From assembly GCF_023973825.1 (NCBI RefSeq), contig NW_027122924.1, positions 78,501 through 142,500 on the forward strand: a DNA stretch of 64,000 nucleotides, in the 5' to 3' direction. A program made the position numbers and the translations under genes. The stretch comes from Plasmodium brasilianum (taxonomy: Eukaryota > Apicomplexa > Aconoidasida > Haemosporida > Plasmodiidae). The notes beneath the pieces are model-generated. The model did no database searches, was not told where the DNA came from, and saw nothing but the letters and a program-made list of their open reading frames with translations. Shown piece after piece: positions 21,432 through 33,700 of this stretch; positions within the stretch are counted from its first letter, which is position 1, and every line of letters begins with the position of its first letter.

Positions 21432-24223
21432 ATATATATACATATGTGTATATCTGTTTGCATGTTGGGGCATATTATGAGCTAAACACTCTCCCGGTTG
21501 TTGATGTAAAGCCGAACAACATGTTCATAAACACAAAGAAAAAGATACAATGTTTATTTCATAATCTTGCGTAAATAATATTTTTAGATAAAGAAAAGAG
21601 TACAAAGAAAATAGAAGGCAAAGAGTCTGTGCGCACAGACCTAGAAAAGAACAAGTCCCTGGTGAAAGTTAATATCAATAACGATGGTAATAAGATCTAC
21701 AAAATATAGTATGTAATATGTAATATGTGTGTTCTTATCTAAACGCGTTTGATGTAATATATATATTTTATGCATATGTAAAACTGTTAGAGCTTAGTAC
21801 TCCCCCCCCCTCTGCATACGTTTTTACCCTATTGTATAAATATATGTGCTGCTCATATTTTCACTCATTGTAATATTTTATATTTTTTTTTTCATTTTTG
21901 TCCATTTTTGTCCATTTTTGAATTTTTTTCCTTTTAGAAAGAAATAAAAGAACTGTTTTTGTTGGTAACCTCCCTTTGAGGAATATGAGGCCGTCAAAAT
22001 TGCTAAAAATTTTGAATGTTAAAAAATCTACTGTAGAAGCGGTACCTTCATATGCTCGTTTGTATCGTGGACGTTGTGCATGTGTGTATATGTTTGTGTA
22101 TATGTTTGTGCATACGTGTTTATATGCGTGTATACATGTGTATACGTGTCCCATTCATATAGGTGAGGTTTCGTTCTCAGCCGATAGATGAAAAGTACGT
22201 TAATAAAAAGAAGTTAGGTGTTATATTGAAGAAGTTTACTGTAAAAAAAATAAAAAAAAAAAAAAAATTACAAAGAAGATATATAATTATGGGATTGCAT
22301 TTTGTATGTTATTTTCCCCGTTTTCTGTGTAAAATAACAAGGGGAAAAAAGGCAAGGGAAAAAAAAAAAAAATACCTGATTTAATTCTTTGTTCTTTTAA
22401 ATTCAATTAGGATGCTAAAGATAACATGAATGCATTAATAACGTTGAAGAATAAAGAGGATGTCCATATGCTTTTGGAAAAAAGTGTAAAGTGTTCATAT
22501 TCTTTAACTGCATTTTATTTATTTATTTTTTTTTTTTCTCCCATTTAATATAAATATAAGGAAAGTATTAGTTCGTGTATGTCATTGTGCATATAATGAA
22601 GTGTATACACAAGTGCGACTTGCATGGTATATGCACCGAAACGTTCACGCTGTGGATTACAGTTTAAAATTTTTTTTATTCTCTTCATAGGGGACTGTAT
22701 ATGAAGGTTATGTAATAAGAATTACCAAGCTGGGGGATGAAAATTTTTTTAACAGGAAAAAGTCTGTATGTATAAAAAATTTACATAAAAAATTAAACGA
22801 AAGGGATTTATATGAAGTAATGAAGGAAATAGATGAGATTAAAGGTACCTTTTCAATTTTGCATTTTTCTTTTTATAAAAGCGGAGGAGTATAACGTACC
22901 CTCTCACATAGACTTGCATTGTGTTGATTTGGATTTATTTGGCTTTATCTGTACCTGTTTGGATGTATTTGGCTTTATATGTACTTGTTTGGATGTATTT
23001 GGCTTTATCTGTACTTGTTTGGATGTATTTGGCTTAATCTGCATTTATTCACCTTTTTTTTCTTTTTTTTTTTATTTCTTTTTTTGTTTTCTTTTTTTTT
23101 ATCTTTTTTTTTTCTTTTTTTTTTATTCCTTTTTTTTTTCTTCCCTAGGAATTCGAATACTACGAGACGAGAAGACAAGTTGTTCGACGGTAAGGAGAAT
23201 GAAAAAAAGGAAAATAAAAAAAATTAAATAAAAGAAAAAGCTACTAACTGCATTTGTAGACCACTCTTTCATATAAAGAACAGGCACAAAAATGAAAAAC
23301 GCGAAGATCTTTTCGCGCTAATTACTCTGCTGAAAAGTGGGAAGGCAATATTCATGTGAGAGTGCTTATAAAATTCTAAACCGTATTCATTACTATTCAT
23401 TTTGTTTTTCTTTTTTTTTTTTTTATTTTTTTTTTTTGTCTTCATTCAGGGGGTATGTTTTGTTCTCTTTAAGAACAGAAGCTCCGTTAAAAAGGCTATT
23501 GAGATGTTCAATGGAAAAGAAATAAATGTAAGCACTTTACATTTTAAATAATAAAAAAGAAAAAAAAAGAAAAAGAAAACAGGAGTTGTTTAGTACATTG
23601 TGTGCAATACTTTTTTTTTTTTTTTTTTTTTATTTTGTATTAGTTTTCCTTATTTTGCACAATTTCTTTTCTTTTTTTTTCAAAATGTTCAAAAAATTCT
23701 GAACAGGACAGGAAAGTTATCGTTCAGAGGGTGCTTGATCATAAGGAAAAATATAAGGCAGAGGGTGAGCACACAATTGTAAAAATAAAATGTATATAAA
23801 TCCCTGCATAGAGGTGTATTAGAGTGTTTTTACTTTGTGTTTGCATATGTCTACATATATATATATATGTATATATATATGTATATATATATGCATTTGC
23901 GTAATACTAATATGCGTTTTAGTGAGTAGAGTGTGCAGCTCATATGTCCCTATAGACAGCTCTTCCACATTAGGGGAATAGGCAACAAAGCGGTTGTTCA
24001 TACACACACACATACACACACGTGCATGTGGATGTACATGTGCATTCGTTACAAGCCAATTTAGACGTACTTGTTTATGCACACCTCTTTTTCAGGAGAA
24101 ACAAAACAGATGGTGAAGAAGCACATTAAAAAGGGTTTTAAGAAATTAAAAATGAAAAAAAAAAAGAAAAAAAAATATGTAAGAAAGAAAAGAACAGGAG
24201 TTCCAGGTGATATGACCAACTAA
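20880..24223 (+). CDS. RBM34/Nop12-type nucleolar RNA-binding protein (two RRMs)
   Basis: Ten exons: 20880-21293, 21588-21686, 21938-22041, 22163-22240, 22411-22485, 22691-22844, 23149-23189, 23450-23527, 23707-23764 and 24096-24223; about 408 residues. All downstream phases match. RRM1 has RNP2-like [10 protein letters not shown] (exon 3) and continues [17 protein letters not shown], a signature of RBM34/Nop12. RRM2 has [20 protein letters not shown] (exon 6), [15 protein letters not shown] and GVCFVLFKN (RNP1, exons 7-8), ending [10 protein letters not shown]. The C-terminus is lysine-rich with [13 protein letters not shown]. Nop12/RBM34 acts in 60S pre-ribosome assembly in the nucleolus. 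In exon 1 the frame from the ATG ([15 protein letters not shown]) ends 21 bases past the 21-base poly(A) tract region at a stop at 21051, whereas the frame that joins exon 2 starts inside the tract: a one-base switch at 20952-20972 is needed. This is either a homopolymer sequencing error or slippage. Confidence 0.88.
22925..23040. repeat. 30-bp intronic repeat
   Basis: Three to four copies of a 30-base unit with core TTGGATGTATTTGGCTTTAT then CTGTACTTGT, in the intron between exons 6 and 7 of the RBM34-type gene. Followed by T-rich tracts leading to the acceptor at 23148. Confidence 0.85.
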
Positions 24224-26322
24224 TTTTAGAAGCATATCACCTTCAGTCATATTATGAAAAACGAACATGTTTGTTTTTGTTTTGTGTAAATTTTGTACCT
24301 GTGCATATACAATGTATTAGCAAAAAGTTGAATATGTGTTTCCCTTTTATATTAGTAATGTATAAGTATAAACAAAAAAAAATGAGCATATATATATATA
24401 TATATATACGCGTACATGTACATATGTATCCATGGAAATATGAATGCGCACATATATATATATATGTATCCGTGCAAATATGAATGCGCACATATATATA
24501 TGTATATATATATATATATATATACATACATACATACGTATATGCGGAAAAATTAAAAATTACAAAGACATTGCGCTTATCCCAAAAAATGTTTTGTTGT
24601 TTTGTGCAGTCGTGGAGAAGGTAAAACAAAAATAAAAAATGTTTTACCTTGTGTTATGCGATTTTATGAGGTTATGCTGTTTTAATATATTCATTTGTTT
24701 CAATTTTTTTAATTTATTGAGTTTTTTTAATTTATTAAATTTCTTTAATTTATTGAGTTTTTTTAATTTATTGAATTTTCTTTCTCTGTTCCCTTCCCCT
24801 GTGTTTATCATTGTACTTATTATTTGAATAATTCTCATCGTAGTTGACCCATAGGAGTGCTTAAACTCCCTGATGTTTTCATACTATATATATTTTATTT
24901 CTACTGAAAATTCTTTTTTTTTTTTTTTTTTTTTTTCCGTGTAATGTGTAGTATAACACAACAATGCTAACATATGTGCATAAAAACTGAAGCAAAGAAA
25001 AGCGTAGATAGTATTACATATAAACAGATAAATGGATAAATAAATACACAAAAACTTAAGTATATAAACACATAAATCATAAATGTATGAACGTATATCT
25101 ACGAAACCATTTTATGGTGAATAACAAAAAAGGAAAGTAATAAAAAATGTTCAACAAAAAATGGAGTAATAAAAAATGGAGTAATAAAAAATAATATGTA
25201 AAAATAAGGAAAAAAAAAAAAAAAGAAGACAGAGCAGGAACAATGCTAAAAATGCTATACATATATAAGTCACTGGACAAAAAATTTAAAACTTATATAA
25301 ACATGAATGCATAAATTAATATATACATATATACATACTTTCTTCAATGCGGCTGAAAAATTTATTATAATTTTGAATATTTCACGTGTACGCGTATACA
25401 TGGGTAATATATACATATATAATTATATATGTGCATATGCATTGGAAATGCATATATATATATATGTGAAGGATGTATGACTGCAATGTTTTATTTTTCT
25501 AAACGTTTATTGATTAGTCCTGCGAAATATAAATAAAAAATGAAAAAAGGAAAAGAACGAGCAGAACGAGAAGAACGAACAGAACGAACAGAACGTACAG
25601 AACGTACAAACGGACGTTATTTGCTTTATTTTTTTTGCACAAAAAAAAAAAAAAAAATTCGGTAAATATTTAACATTAAAAATTTTTATTTCTTTTTTAA
25701 AAATATATGTTGCAAATATATACATATACCAATGCATATAATACAAATACGTATATATGTACATATACATGAACTGGTAAAGACTAATTTGTTCAATATT
25801 TTGAAAAAAAAAATTCCATTAAACACATAATTATAGAATGCCGTTCGCTATGTATAGTGGACGCTGTGCATTGTGTATTTAATTTTTTTTAAATAATTTT
25901 TTTGTATTTGGATTTTTGAACGCACGCACAATTTATTTCTTTAATAAAATGTTAGTTTTAAATTAAGGCCAAAAGGAAAAATAGGATATAAAAAAAAAAA
26001 AAATTTATGCTATATATATAACCTATTATATATTTTTTTACTTGTTCATTTTTTTGTTTATTTATTTGCTCATTTATTCGTTTATTCATTTATTCGTTTA
26101 CTCATTTATTCGTTTACTCATTTATTCGTTTACTCATTTATTCGTTTTCTCATTTATTCGTTTACTCATTTATTCGTTTATTCATTTATCTGTTTGCTCA
26201 TTTATTCGTTTACTCACTTCGTTTACTTCTTTTATTTTACTTTTATGAACATGTTATAGTAACATATATAACAGTTGCAACGTAAAAATACTGCGGTACA
26301 GCATTAATATTTTTCATATAAT
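24224..26322. other. Repeat-rich intergenic region
   Basis: No gene is supported in these 2.1 kb. It includes (TA)n with TATGCGCACATA repeats at 24390-24530, a 25-bp TTTAATTTATTGAGTTT array at 24700-24780, a GAACGAGCA/GAACGTACA array at 25555-25610 and a 16-bp array at 26045-26220. These explain the small ORFs. It separates the RBM34 and ATG8 neighbourhoods. Confidence 0.6.
26045..26222. repeat. 16-bp tandem array
   Basis: About eleven copies of a 16-base unit (TCATTTATTCGTTTAC with A/T variants). The unit is not a multiple of three, so its ORF cycles through Ile/Phe/Leu/Ser-rich phases. Confidence 0.88.
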
Positions 26323-26373
26323 ATGTTTAAAAAGTTCTATGGGTATTCTAAAATTATAAACAACATAAAGAAG

Positions 26374-26454
<81 letters not shown>

Positions 26455-26929
26455 ACAAAATAACAAAAAAACAAAAATACAAAAATACAAAATAACAAAA
26501 TAACAAAAAAACAAAATAACAAAAAAACAAAATAACAAAATAACAAAAAAATAAAATAACAAAAAAATAAAAAAACTCCTATTTAGAGTAGCACAAACAA
26601 GTGTTGATAAAACGGCAGCTCAATTTTTGTGAGTGGATAAGCAAGAGATCGTACATACAAACATATGCACAGTTGTACTCCCATACGTACGCACATTTGT
26701 AGGCCCATACATACATACATACACACACACATATGTGTGTGTATATACGCAAACGAGCAAACAAAAGCACTACAGTCATTCTACGAGCAATACAGGAGAG
26801 TTATACACTGCATAGAAATAGCAGAACATAGAATTTTTTCTGGCATGTAATAATTAATAAGAATAATTTTTATATGTAAAATGTGAATATGTACTTTATT
26901 CTAGCGCGTTTTATTTTTTATATATGCTA

Positions 26930-26960
<31 letters not shown>

Positions 26961-27250
26961 GTAAGTGATAAAGTAAAAGAAATAAGTCAAATATACAAGG
27001 AGAAAGGAAAGGTTTTTTTTTTTTTTTTTTTTTTGCATAGAGAATTGCAAATTTGGGATTGCGTTATTGTGAGGGTTAAGGTATTTTGTACACGCGCACA
27101 AGCACAAATACAAGCACAAATACAAGCACAAATACAAATACAAATACAAATACATATATGTGTATGCATATGTACTGTCAATTACATGTACGGATGCAGG
27201 TATGTGGACTCCTGGGTATGTATGCCAAACTGGAACAAATCGTCAAGTAG
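26323..27250 (+). CDS. Candidate tiny spliced gene upstream of ATG8
   Basis: Not recognised. The three downstream pieces join in phase as GT-AG exons: 26768-26846 (LQSFYEQYRRVIHCIEIAEH then RIFSG, donor GTAATA), 27041-27074 (ELQIWDCVIVR, after TTGCATAG) and 27200-27250 (VCGLLGMYAKLEQIVK stop, after GATGCAG). The joined tail has a hydrophobic WDCVIVRVCGLLGMYA segment that could be one membrane span. A first exon may be 26323-26342 (MFKKFYG) and a second 26587-26628 (VAQTSVDKTAAQF, before a perfect GTGAGT); however its exit phase is one base off from the next exon, so the 5' end is unresolved. Size (about 65-75 residues) and a basic start suggest a small mitochondrial membrane protein, but this is a guess. 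Alternatives: an intron at 26972-27040 joining another frame, ending DDSIFEHFK at 27277. Confidence 0.35.
26374..26575. repeat. 79-base poly(A) followed by AAATAAC array
   Basis: An uninterrupted run of 79 A (26374-26452), the longest homopolymer in the window, then alternating AATAACAAA and AAAAAACAA units. A poly-Phe/Leu ORF on the minus strand is a shadow. If the candidate gene above is real, this is its first intron. Confidence 0.95.
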
Positions 27251-27600
27251 ACGATTCAATTTTTGAACATTTTAAATAAAATTTTTTTGTTGATATATTT
27301 TCGCACAATTTTGAAAGAGTAATAGGAGGAATAATTATCATTAGTTAACATTTCTTTCTCCTTCCAGTGAAAATATAAGAATAGCATACGTGTATTATTA
27401 CAACGTATTTATTTTATTTTTTTGCAATTCTGTACTCTTGTGATAAGGTGTGCAGTACATTGTTTCGCGTGTGTAAATATTTTTTTTTTATTTTTTTTTT
27501 TTTTTTACATTTCTCTTTTCTCTTTTCTCTTCTCTCTTCTCTCTATACTTTTTTTATCTTTTTTCTCTGTACCGTTCCTTCCATTTTTATTTATTTTATT

Positions 27601-27637
<37 letters not shown>

Positions 27638-27640
<3 letters not shown>

Positions 27641-28012
27641 CCTTCACTAAAAGAAGAAGTGCCGTTTGAAAATAGAGTAGCAGAGACACACAAAATTAGA
27701 GCAAAATATCCCAACAGAATTCCAGTGGTATGTGAAAAAGCTAGTAGATCAAACTTACCCGAAATAGAAAAAAAAAAATTTCTTGTGCCTATGAATATGT
27801 TGGTAGGGGAATTTAAGTTTATTCTTCATCAGCATATAAATCAGAGTGCTTATGGAAGTAACATGAAAATGTTTCGAGAGAAAACTATATATTTGTTTGT
27901 TAATAATATTATTCCCAAAACAGGTTTGTTAATGCAAGAATTATATGAAATGTATAAGGATGAGGATGGTTATTTGTATCTTGAGTATAGCTGTGAAAGT
28001 TGTTTTGGGTAA
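27638..28012 (+). CDS. ATG8: Autophagy-related protein ATG8
   Basis: Single exon, 124 residues. Ubiquitin-like ATG8/LC3 fold: RVAETHKIRAKYPNRIPVVC, then KFLVPMNMLVGEFKFILHQH (the hydrophobic-pocket strand, family K-Y-L-V-P-x-D-L-T-V-G-Q-F), AIFLFVNN-type segment IYLFVNNIIPKTGLLMQELY and YKDEDGYLYLEYSCE. It ends in CESCFG with the glycine as the last residue, so no Atg4 cleavage is needed before conjugation to phosphatidylethanolamine. In Plasmodium, ATG8 coats the apicoplast and is needed for its inheritance. The longer open frame begins far upstream in T-rich DNA; the start chosen gives MPSLKEEVPFENR and the exact family length. A long (AT)n stretch ends 3 bases before the ATG (27609-27634). 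Confidence 0.97.
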
Positions 28013-28124
28013 CACTAACAACTAAGGTACGATGATTATCCTTTTTATGTATTATTTTCTATAGAAAATTTTGAACATCGTGTTAGTTTGTTTGAATTGG
28101 GGGTACTAACAGTGCAAGAAGGTA

Positions 28125-28322
28125 CCCTCCAACGAAATACACTACAAGTATGTACACTCCAATGAAATACAATACAAGTACGTACCCTCCAATGAAATAC
28201 ACTACAAGTAAGTACACTCCAATGAAATACAATACAAGTACGTACCCTCCAATGAAATACACTACAAGTAAGTACATTCCAATGAAATACAATACAAGTA
28301 AGTACACTCCAATGAATACACT
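28125..28322. repeat. 31-bp tandem array
   Basis: Six to seven copies of about 31 bases: CTCCAATGAAATACACTACA then AGTAAGTAC, with paired variants (ACACTACAAG versus ATACAATACAAG) that alternate, so the higher-order unit is about 62 bases. It starts some 110 bases after the ATG8 stop. Confidence 0.88.
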
Positions 28323-28462
28323 CAAGTACGCATGCTTACAAGTAAGTGCACGTCAAGTATACGCACTGCCAGAACGGGTGTACGTACACCCCCAACCAGA
28401 TCCGCAAATTTTTTTTAAAATAAATTTTTAAATATTTAAATAATGAAAACACCACCATTGTT

Positions 28463-28496
<34 letters not shown>

Positions 28497-28676
28497 GAGT
28501 TCGAATGGTAGGAAATAATTTTTTCTTCTAGATTTTTATGCCTTTTTTTTTTTTTTTTTTCTTTTTCTTTTTAATATTATTTAATTATAAAAATGTTATT
28601 TATCAATTACCTACATAACACGTGTAGGTATTCCTTGTATATTCCTTTTTTATTCAAAAAAGAATTAGTCATTTTG

Positions 28677-28709
<33 letters not shown>

Positions 28710-29114
28710 CCTTCTTTTTTAATTATATGTTTGTATTTTATTTTATTTCATATTATGTTTTATAGTAGGAATCTATTCACGTGTGCGTGAGTCATACACA
28801 CACTTTTTTATTTCTCATCATTTTTGTCATTTGCATTTTTTACGGCACTACTCCTTCATCTGTGCTGTATATGCACGAACATATTCATGTTTACGTGCCT
28901 TCCTTCAAATTTTACCATTTCACTTATTTATTTTCTTTTTACGTTTATTCCCTTTTGTTTTCTTTTCTTTTCTTTTCTTTTTTTTATTATTTGAAGTTCG
29001 GATTAATTTTGAAAATTCATAAAATTACTTTGAAAATATTTTCGTTATAACAATGTTACAGCGCCTCCTTTTGAGAGTTACATTCCTTGTATAGAGGGCA
29101 CTCCGATTAAAATA

Positions 29115-29352
29115 AAATAGAGTGAAAAATAAAGTAAAAAATTGAGTAAAAAATTGAGTAAAAAATTGAATGAAAAATTGAGTGAAAAATAAAGTAAAAA
29201 ATTGAGTAAAAAATTGAGTAAAAAATTGAGTAAAAAATTGTGTAAAAAACAGAGTAAAAAATAAAATAAAAAATAAAGTAAAAAATTGAGTAAAAAATTG
29301 AGTAAAAAATTGAGTAAAAAATTGAGTAAAAAATAAAGTAAAAAATAAAATA
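29115..29352. repeat. 12-bp AAAAAATTGAGT array
   Basis: About 20 copies of the 12-base unit AAAAAATTGAGT with AAAAAATAAAGT variants. The minus strand reads FFTQFFTLF-type peptides in more than one frame; these ORFs are shadows. Confidence 0.92.
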
Positions 29353-29904
29353 AAAGACGGCAAAAGGCTCACTGTATTTTTTAGCAGTCCTCTTTGCGTA
29401 AAAATGAGACACAGTTGTATTATTTAATGTCCATTTCGTCCTGTTTTACATCACATTGCTTGGTTTTATTATTTCCTCTGTATGCCATTATAATACTAAC
29501 CTTATTATGTAGCAAGGGACGAGATGGATATATTGCGTTAGCTCTTTTCACACTATGTATTTTATTATAAAAATGTATGAAGCAAACCTTAAACGAATGA
29601 TATTTATACTTTTATGTAAATACCCGTTGTTTGTAAAATTTAAATGCACAGAGAAAAATGTTTGCACTTTTTTATATTGTTTTTAACAAAATATATGTTG
29701 TCTGTTGTTATTGCTTAATGATTGGGTGTTTACTATTTAGCTGACGTTTGTCCTTATACAAGTGGAATCTTAACAGACTATTCTCATTCGTCTTTCTATG
29801 AAATTTTGATATGGCCCCCTTGACTTATATATCTCCTTTAAGAAGAACAGGAAGACTATCTCTTTAGATTGACGTTAGCAATTATGTGTGCAAAAAAAAA
29901 AAAT

Positions 29905-30062
29905 AAATAAATAAATAAATAAAACAACAAAATAAAATACAACAAAATAAAATACAACAAAATAATTTAAAACAAAATAATTTAAAACAAAATAATTTAA
30001 AACAAAATAATTTAAAACAAAATAATTTAAAACAAAATAATTTAAAACAAAATAATTTAAAA
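29905..30062. repeat. AAT-rich tandem array (AAAACAAAATAATTT)
   Basis: Begins with AATA tetranucleotides, then AAATACAACA units, then eight copies of a 15-base unit AAAACAAAATAATTT. The minus-strand VLNYF repeats are a by-product. Confidence 0.88.
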
Positions 30063-30085
30063 CGGACATAGTTTGCATTTACGGG

Positions 30086-30126
<41 letters not shown>

Positions 30127-30380
30127 AACATTAGTGCTTCAGAAAAAAGGAATAAAAATGTCGACAAACAATTTCACAGTCAACTTATAGATAACAAAGG
30201 GATTTGCACTTAAGGAGAAACGAAGCAAATGAATGAAAAAAAAAAAAAAAAAAAAAAAAAAACGACAACTAAGAATGAAGTTTTATATGTAAATAGTGGG
30301 AGTTAAGCCAACGCTTATTCGCGCATGCGGAGGGGGCACAACGTCCCATACGTCAGTGCATACATATGCATATATATATA

Positions 30381-30411
<31 letters not shown>

Positions 30412-30784
30412 AGATATAGATAGATATTTTTATTTATGTATATATTCATTTACATATATATATATATGGGCTTTTGTTTTATATATACCATATACTACAT
30501 TGTTTTCCTTTTTTTTTTTTTTTAATACCATCAGTTGACATAGCCATAGGGACTTCCCTCCGGCTCAATCGTGTAGTTGTCAAAATAAATATTTTTTATT
30601 TGCCTAAAGTGAAGAATTAACACAAATGCAGAAAATGCCAAATGATGTAATTGAGGCAAAATGTAGATCACACACTACATATATTTACGTATTTATATAT
30701 GTACTTACATGTATATACATATGTATATATTTATATTTACCTACGTATGTACGCATGTGTGAGAAAAAAATAGAAAGGATGTAG

Positions 30785-33700
30785 ATGTTTAAACTTTGTT
30801 CCTTTTTCATGTTTCTCCCATTGCTTATATGTGTTATTACATTGTACTTACCACTAGTTAACAATAAAAAAAATGTATGTACTAGTAACAGTCGACTGAG
30901 CTTGCAGCATTACATAAGTAATAACACGTGTAAAGGAAGTATAAAAGGTTGTAATAGATTACAAAGAAAGGTATTCTGTCGTAGTAAATTACATGGAAGT
31001 GATACCAAATATGATAAGTCAACTTGCAATGAAACATTGCTAGACATACTAGGGAGTAAAGTGAATTACATAAAAAACATCCAACGGCTTTATGAAGATT
31101 TAAATAAATTAAATGAAAGAGAAGATAAAATAAAATACCTAATAAGGGAAAATATTGAGACCTGTAAATATAACTATTTACCACTAACCAAAAAAAAAAA
31201 ATTTACTAATAAGAATATAAGAGCCTTTACAAAAGAAAAAAAAAGATTTTACATCAATCAAGTGAGAGATTCTGTTTATTATAAATATATAAACAGGTGT
31301 AACTCCAATGTGTATTTAGCAATAGATATAGTAAAAAAAAAGAAAAGGAAATGGAACAGGAAAGATAAGGAAGGCAATCTAGTAAACGTCAAGCATTTAC
31401 GCACCGTTGGGGACTCGCTGCATGATAATGAAGAGAAAGCAAATAATGATACACGTGCAGAAGGGGAGGAAGAGAAGGTGGAGGCTTCATCTATCTTAAT
31501 GGACATCATCAATGAACATAATAATGACAATAAGGATGTTCAGGAATTCATTAGTAAATGCAGTTTTTCAACAAAAAATAGATATTTTATTACCATAGAC
31601 GGGTTTAGCGACAATCTAGTGTTGTGCTGCTTCCTTCATTGCATATTAAAAGGCATACAAAGAGTTGACCTAAATTTTTTTCTAAAAATGAATATTAAAA
31701 AAATTGCAGATAATTTGAAAAACATGTTTACAATACATTTTAACACAGAACATGTTGTCGATTATGTATATAAATATATAAGCAATTTTTTTTTAAGCGG
31801 GGATGGTGCTAAGATGGGAAATGGTAGTAATAGCAGCGGCAGTATAAGAAGCAGCGGCAGTAGAAGAAGCAGCTGCAGTAGAAGAAGCAGCGGCAGTATA
31901 AGAAGCAGCGGCAGTAACAACAGCAGTAGTGAGGAGCTGTGTCGGGCATTTACCCCCCGCAGCAAGGTAGACTGTTCCATCAGTGATAAGCTGAAGGGAC
32001 AATATGAGGTTATTCCTTCACGTTTGAGTAATAGTATGCCCATTTATTATACATTAAAGAACAGTATGAAAATACACCCATATCCTAGAATAGCACACAT
32101 GCTTAGTGGAGGGGTTGACTCGCTGATGGCTTTGCTTTTACTAGAGAAAAAAAAATTTTACGTTGATAATTTCTTTTTGAATTACAATAATTATGACTGT
32201 AGTAAGAATGACTTAAGGTATGCAAGAAGCATTTGTGGAAAGAGAGATAGAAATTTATTTGTTATTAACATCAATGAGGAGTATTTTAAAAAGGTGTTGA
32301 TACCCATGCTAAGGAGTTACTCAGAGGGGAAAATACCTAATCCGGACATTATGTGTAATAAAAAAATAAAATATAAGTATTTCTTAAGTGTTATAAGAAG
32401 TTTATATAAACAAAGAGTAACACCTTTCAATTATGATTACATTTCAACTGGTCATTATGCTATGATAAGCACAAACGATTCGTTCAATGCGAACAACGTT
32501 TTTAACAATGACTTTCCGTATGTATATGATAAAGACGAAGGAGAAATGGAGCATAAGGTGAAGAAGCAAACGGGGAAGAAGGGTAAGCAGCAGGAGAAGA
32601 TGTTACAGAAAGAAGGAAAAAGGTACAAATTAATTGTTAGCCATGATAACATAAAAGACCAGACGTTCTTCTTGTCCTCCTTCTCAGAGAAGCAGTTATC
32701 CAAATTCCTCTTTCCCTTATGCATGCACAATAAAAGTGATATTAGAAATTTTATGAGAAATGAAAATATTGACAACTACAATAAGAGAGAAACCAGGGGG
32801 CTCTGTCTCTACGGAAATGTTAACATGCACATGATGCTCAAGTATTATTTTTTGGGTGGATACTCGAAAACAGGTGAGAAAGCTATTCAGGTGAGTGCAA
32901 AAGATAAACCAGTTGACCAGGTCAGTCAACAAGTGATAAACACACCTGACCAGGTCAACCAACAAGTGGCTAAAGCACCTGACCAGGTCAGCCAACAAGT
33001 GGCTAAAACGCCTGACCAGGTCAGCCAACAAGTGGCTAAAACGCCTGACCAGGTCAGCCAACAAGTGGCTAAAACACCTGAACAGGTCAGCCAACAAGTG
33101 GCTAAAACGCCTGACCAGGTCAGCCAACAAGTGATAAACACACCTGACCAGGTCAGTCAACAAGTGATAAACACACCTGACTTCTTCACCTTCAAGGAGA
33201 AGTACATTTCTCTGTTTAAGTTAAACTACGTTAATTATATCATAAACGTGGATGAAGGAATTGTAATTGATAGAAATAACGATATACATTTATATGCTAT
33301 TGGACAGAACAAGCATATAACTAATTTTATACATGATATTTATAATGAGCGCATAAAAAAAAAAAAAAAAAATTTCTTTTCATCCTGTCAGTGGACCGTT
33401 GTTTATAAAAAGATGATAAAAAAAGAAAATAATAAAGTTGTGGAGAACTTTATATACGTGACAAGAGATTACACTGATAAAATGTTTACAAGGATAAGAA
33501 GAAAATGCAAACTGAGTAAAGTGAAATGGATTGAGGGGGAACTACCCATGTGCTTGGAAAAACAAAAAAGGGGGGGCAAAGAAGAGGGGAAGAGAGAAAC
33601 AGCGGATCAAGAAATGGAAAAGGATGAAGAGAGGATGCAAAAAGTGGAGGACAAAACACAGGATAAAATAATATTTGTCAAGGTCAGGAATAATGAAAAA

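Larger units (their letters stand above)
28013..30784. other. Long intergenic region with several arrays
   Basis: No gene is supported in 2.8 kb between ATG8 and MnmA. It holds arrays listed separately (28130-28320, 29115-29350, 29905-30062), poly(T) at 28467-28493, 28681-28709 and 30091-30124, poly(A) at 30237-30262, and (AT)n-(GATATA)n at 30370-30425. The 29420-29880 stretch is unique AT-rich DNA without an ORF. It carries the MnmA promoter. Confidence 0.6.

Noticed and set aside
27012..27040. A 29-base intron in the candidate tiny gene
   Set aside because: Too short for a Plasmodium intron; a longer intron (26847-27040) keeps the phase.
28125..28322. CRISPR-like repeat with spacers
   Set aside because: It is an uninterrupted tandem minisatellite in a eukaryotic genome, without unique spacers.
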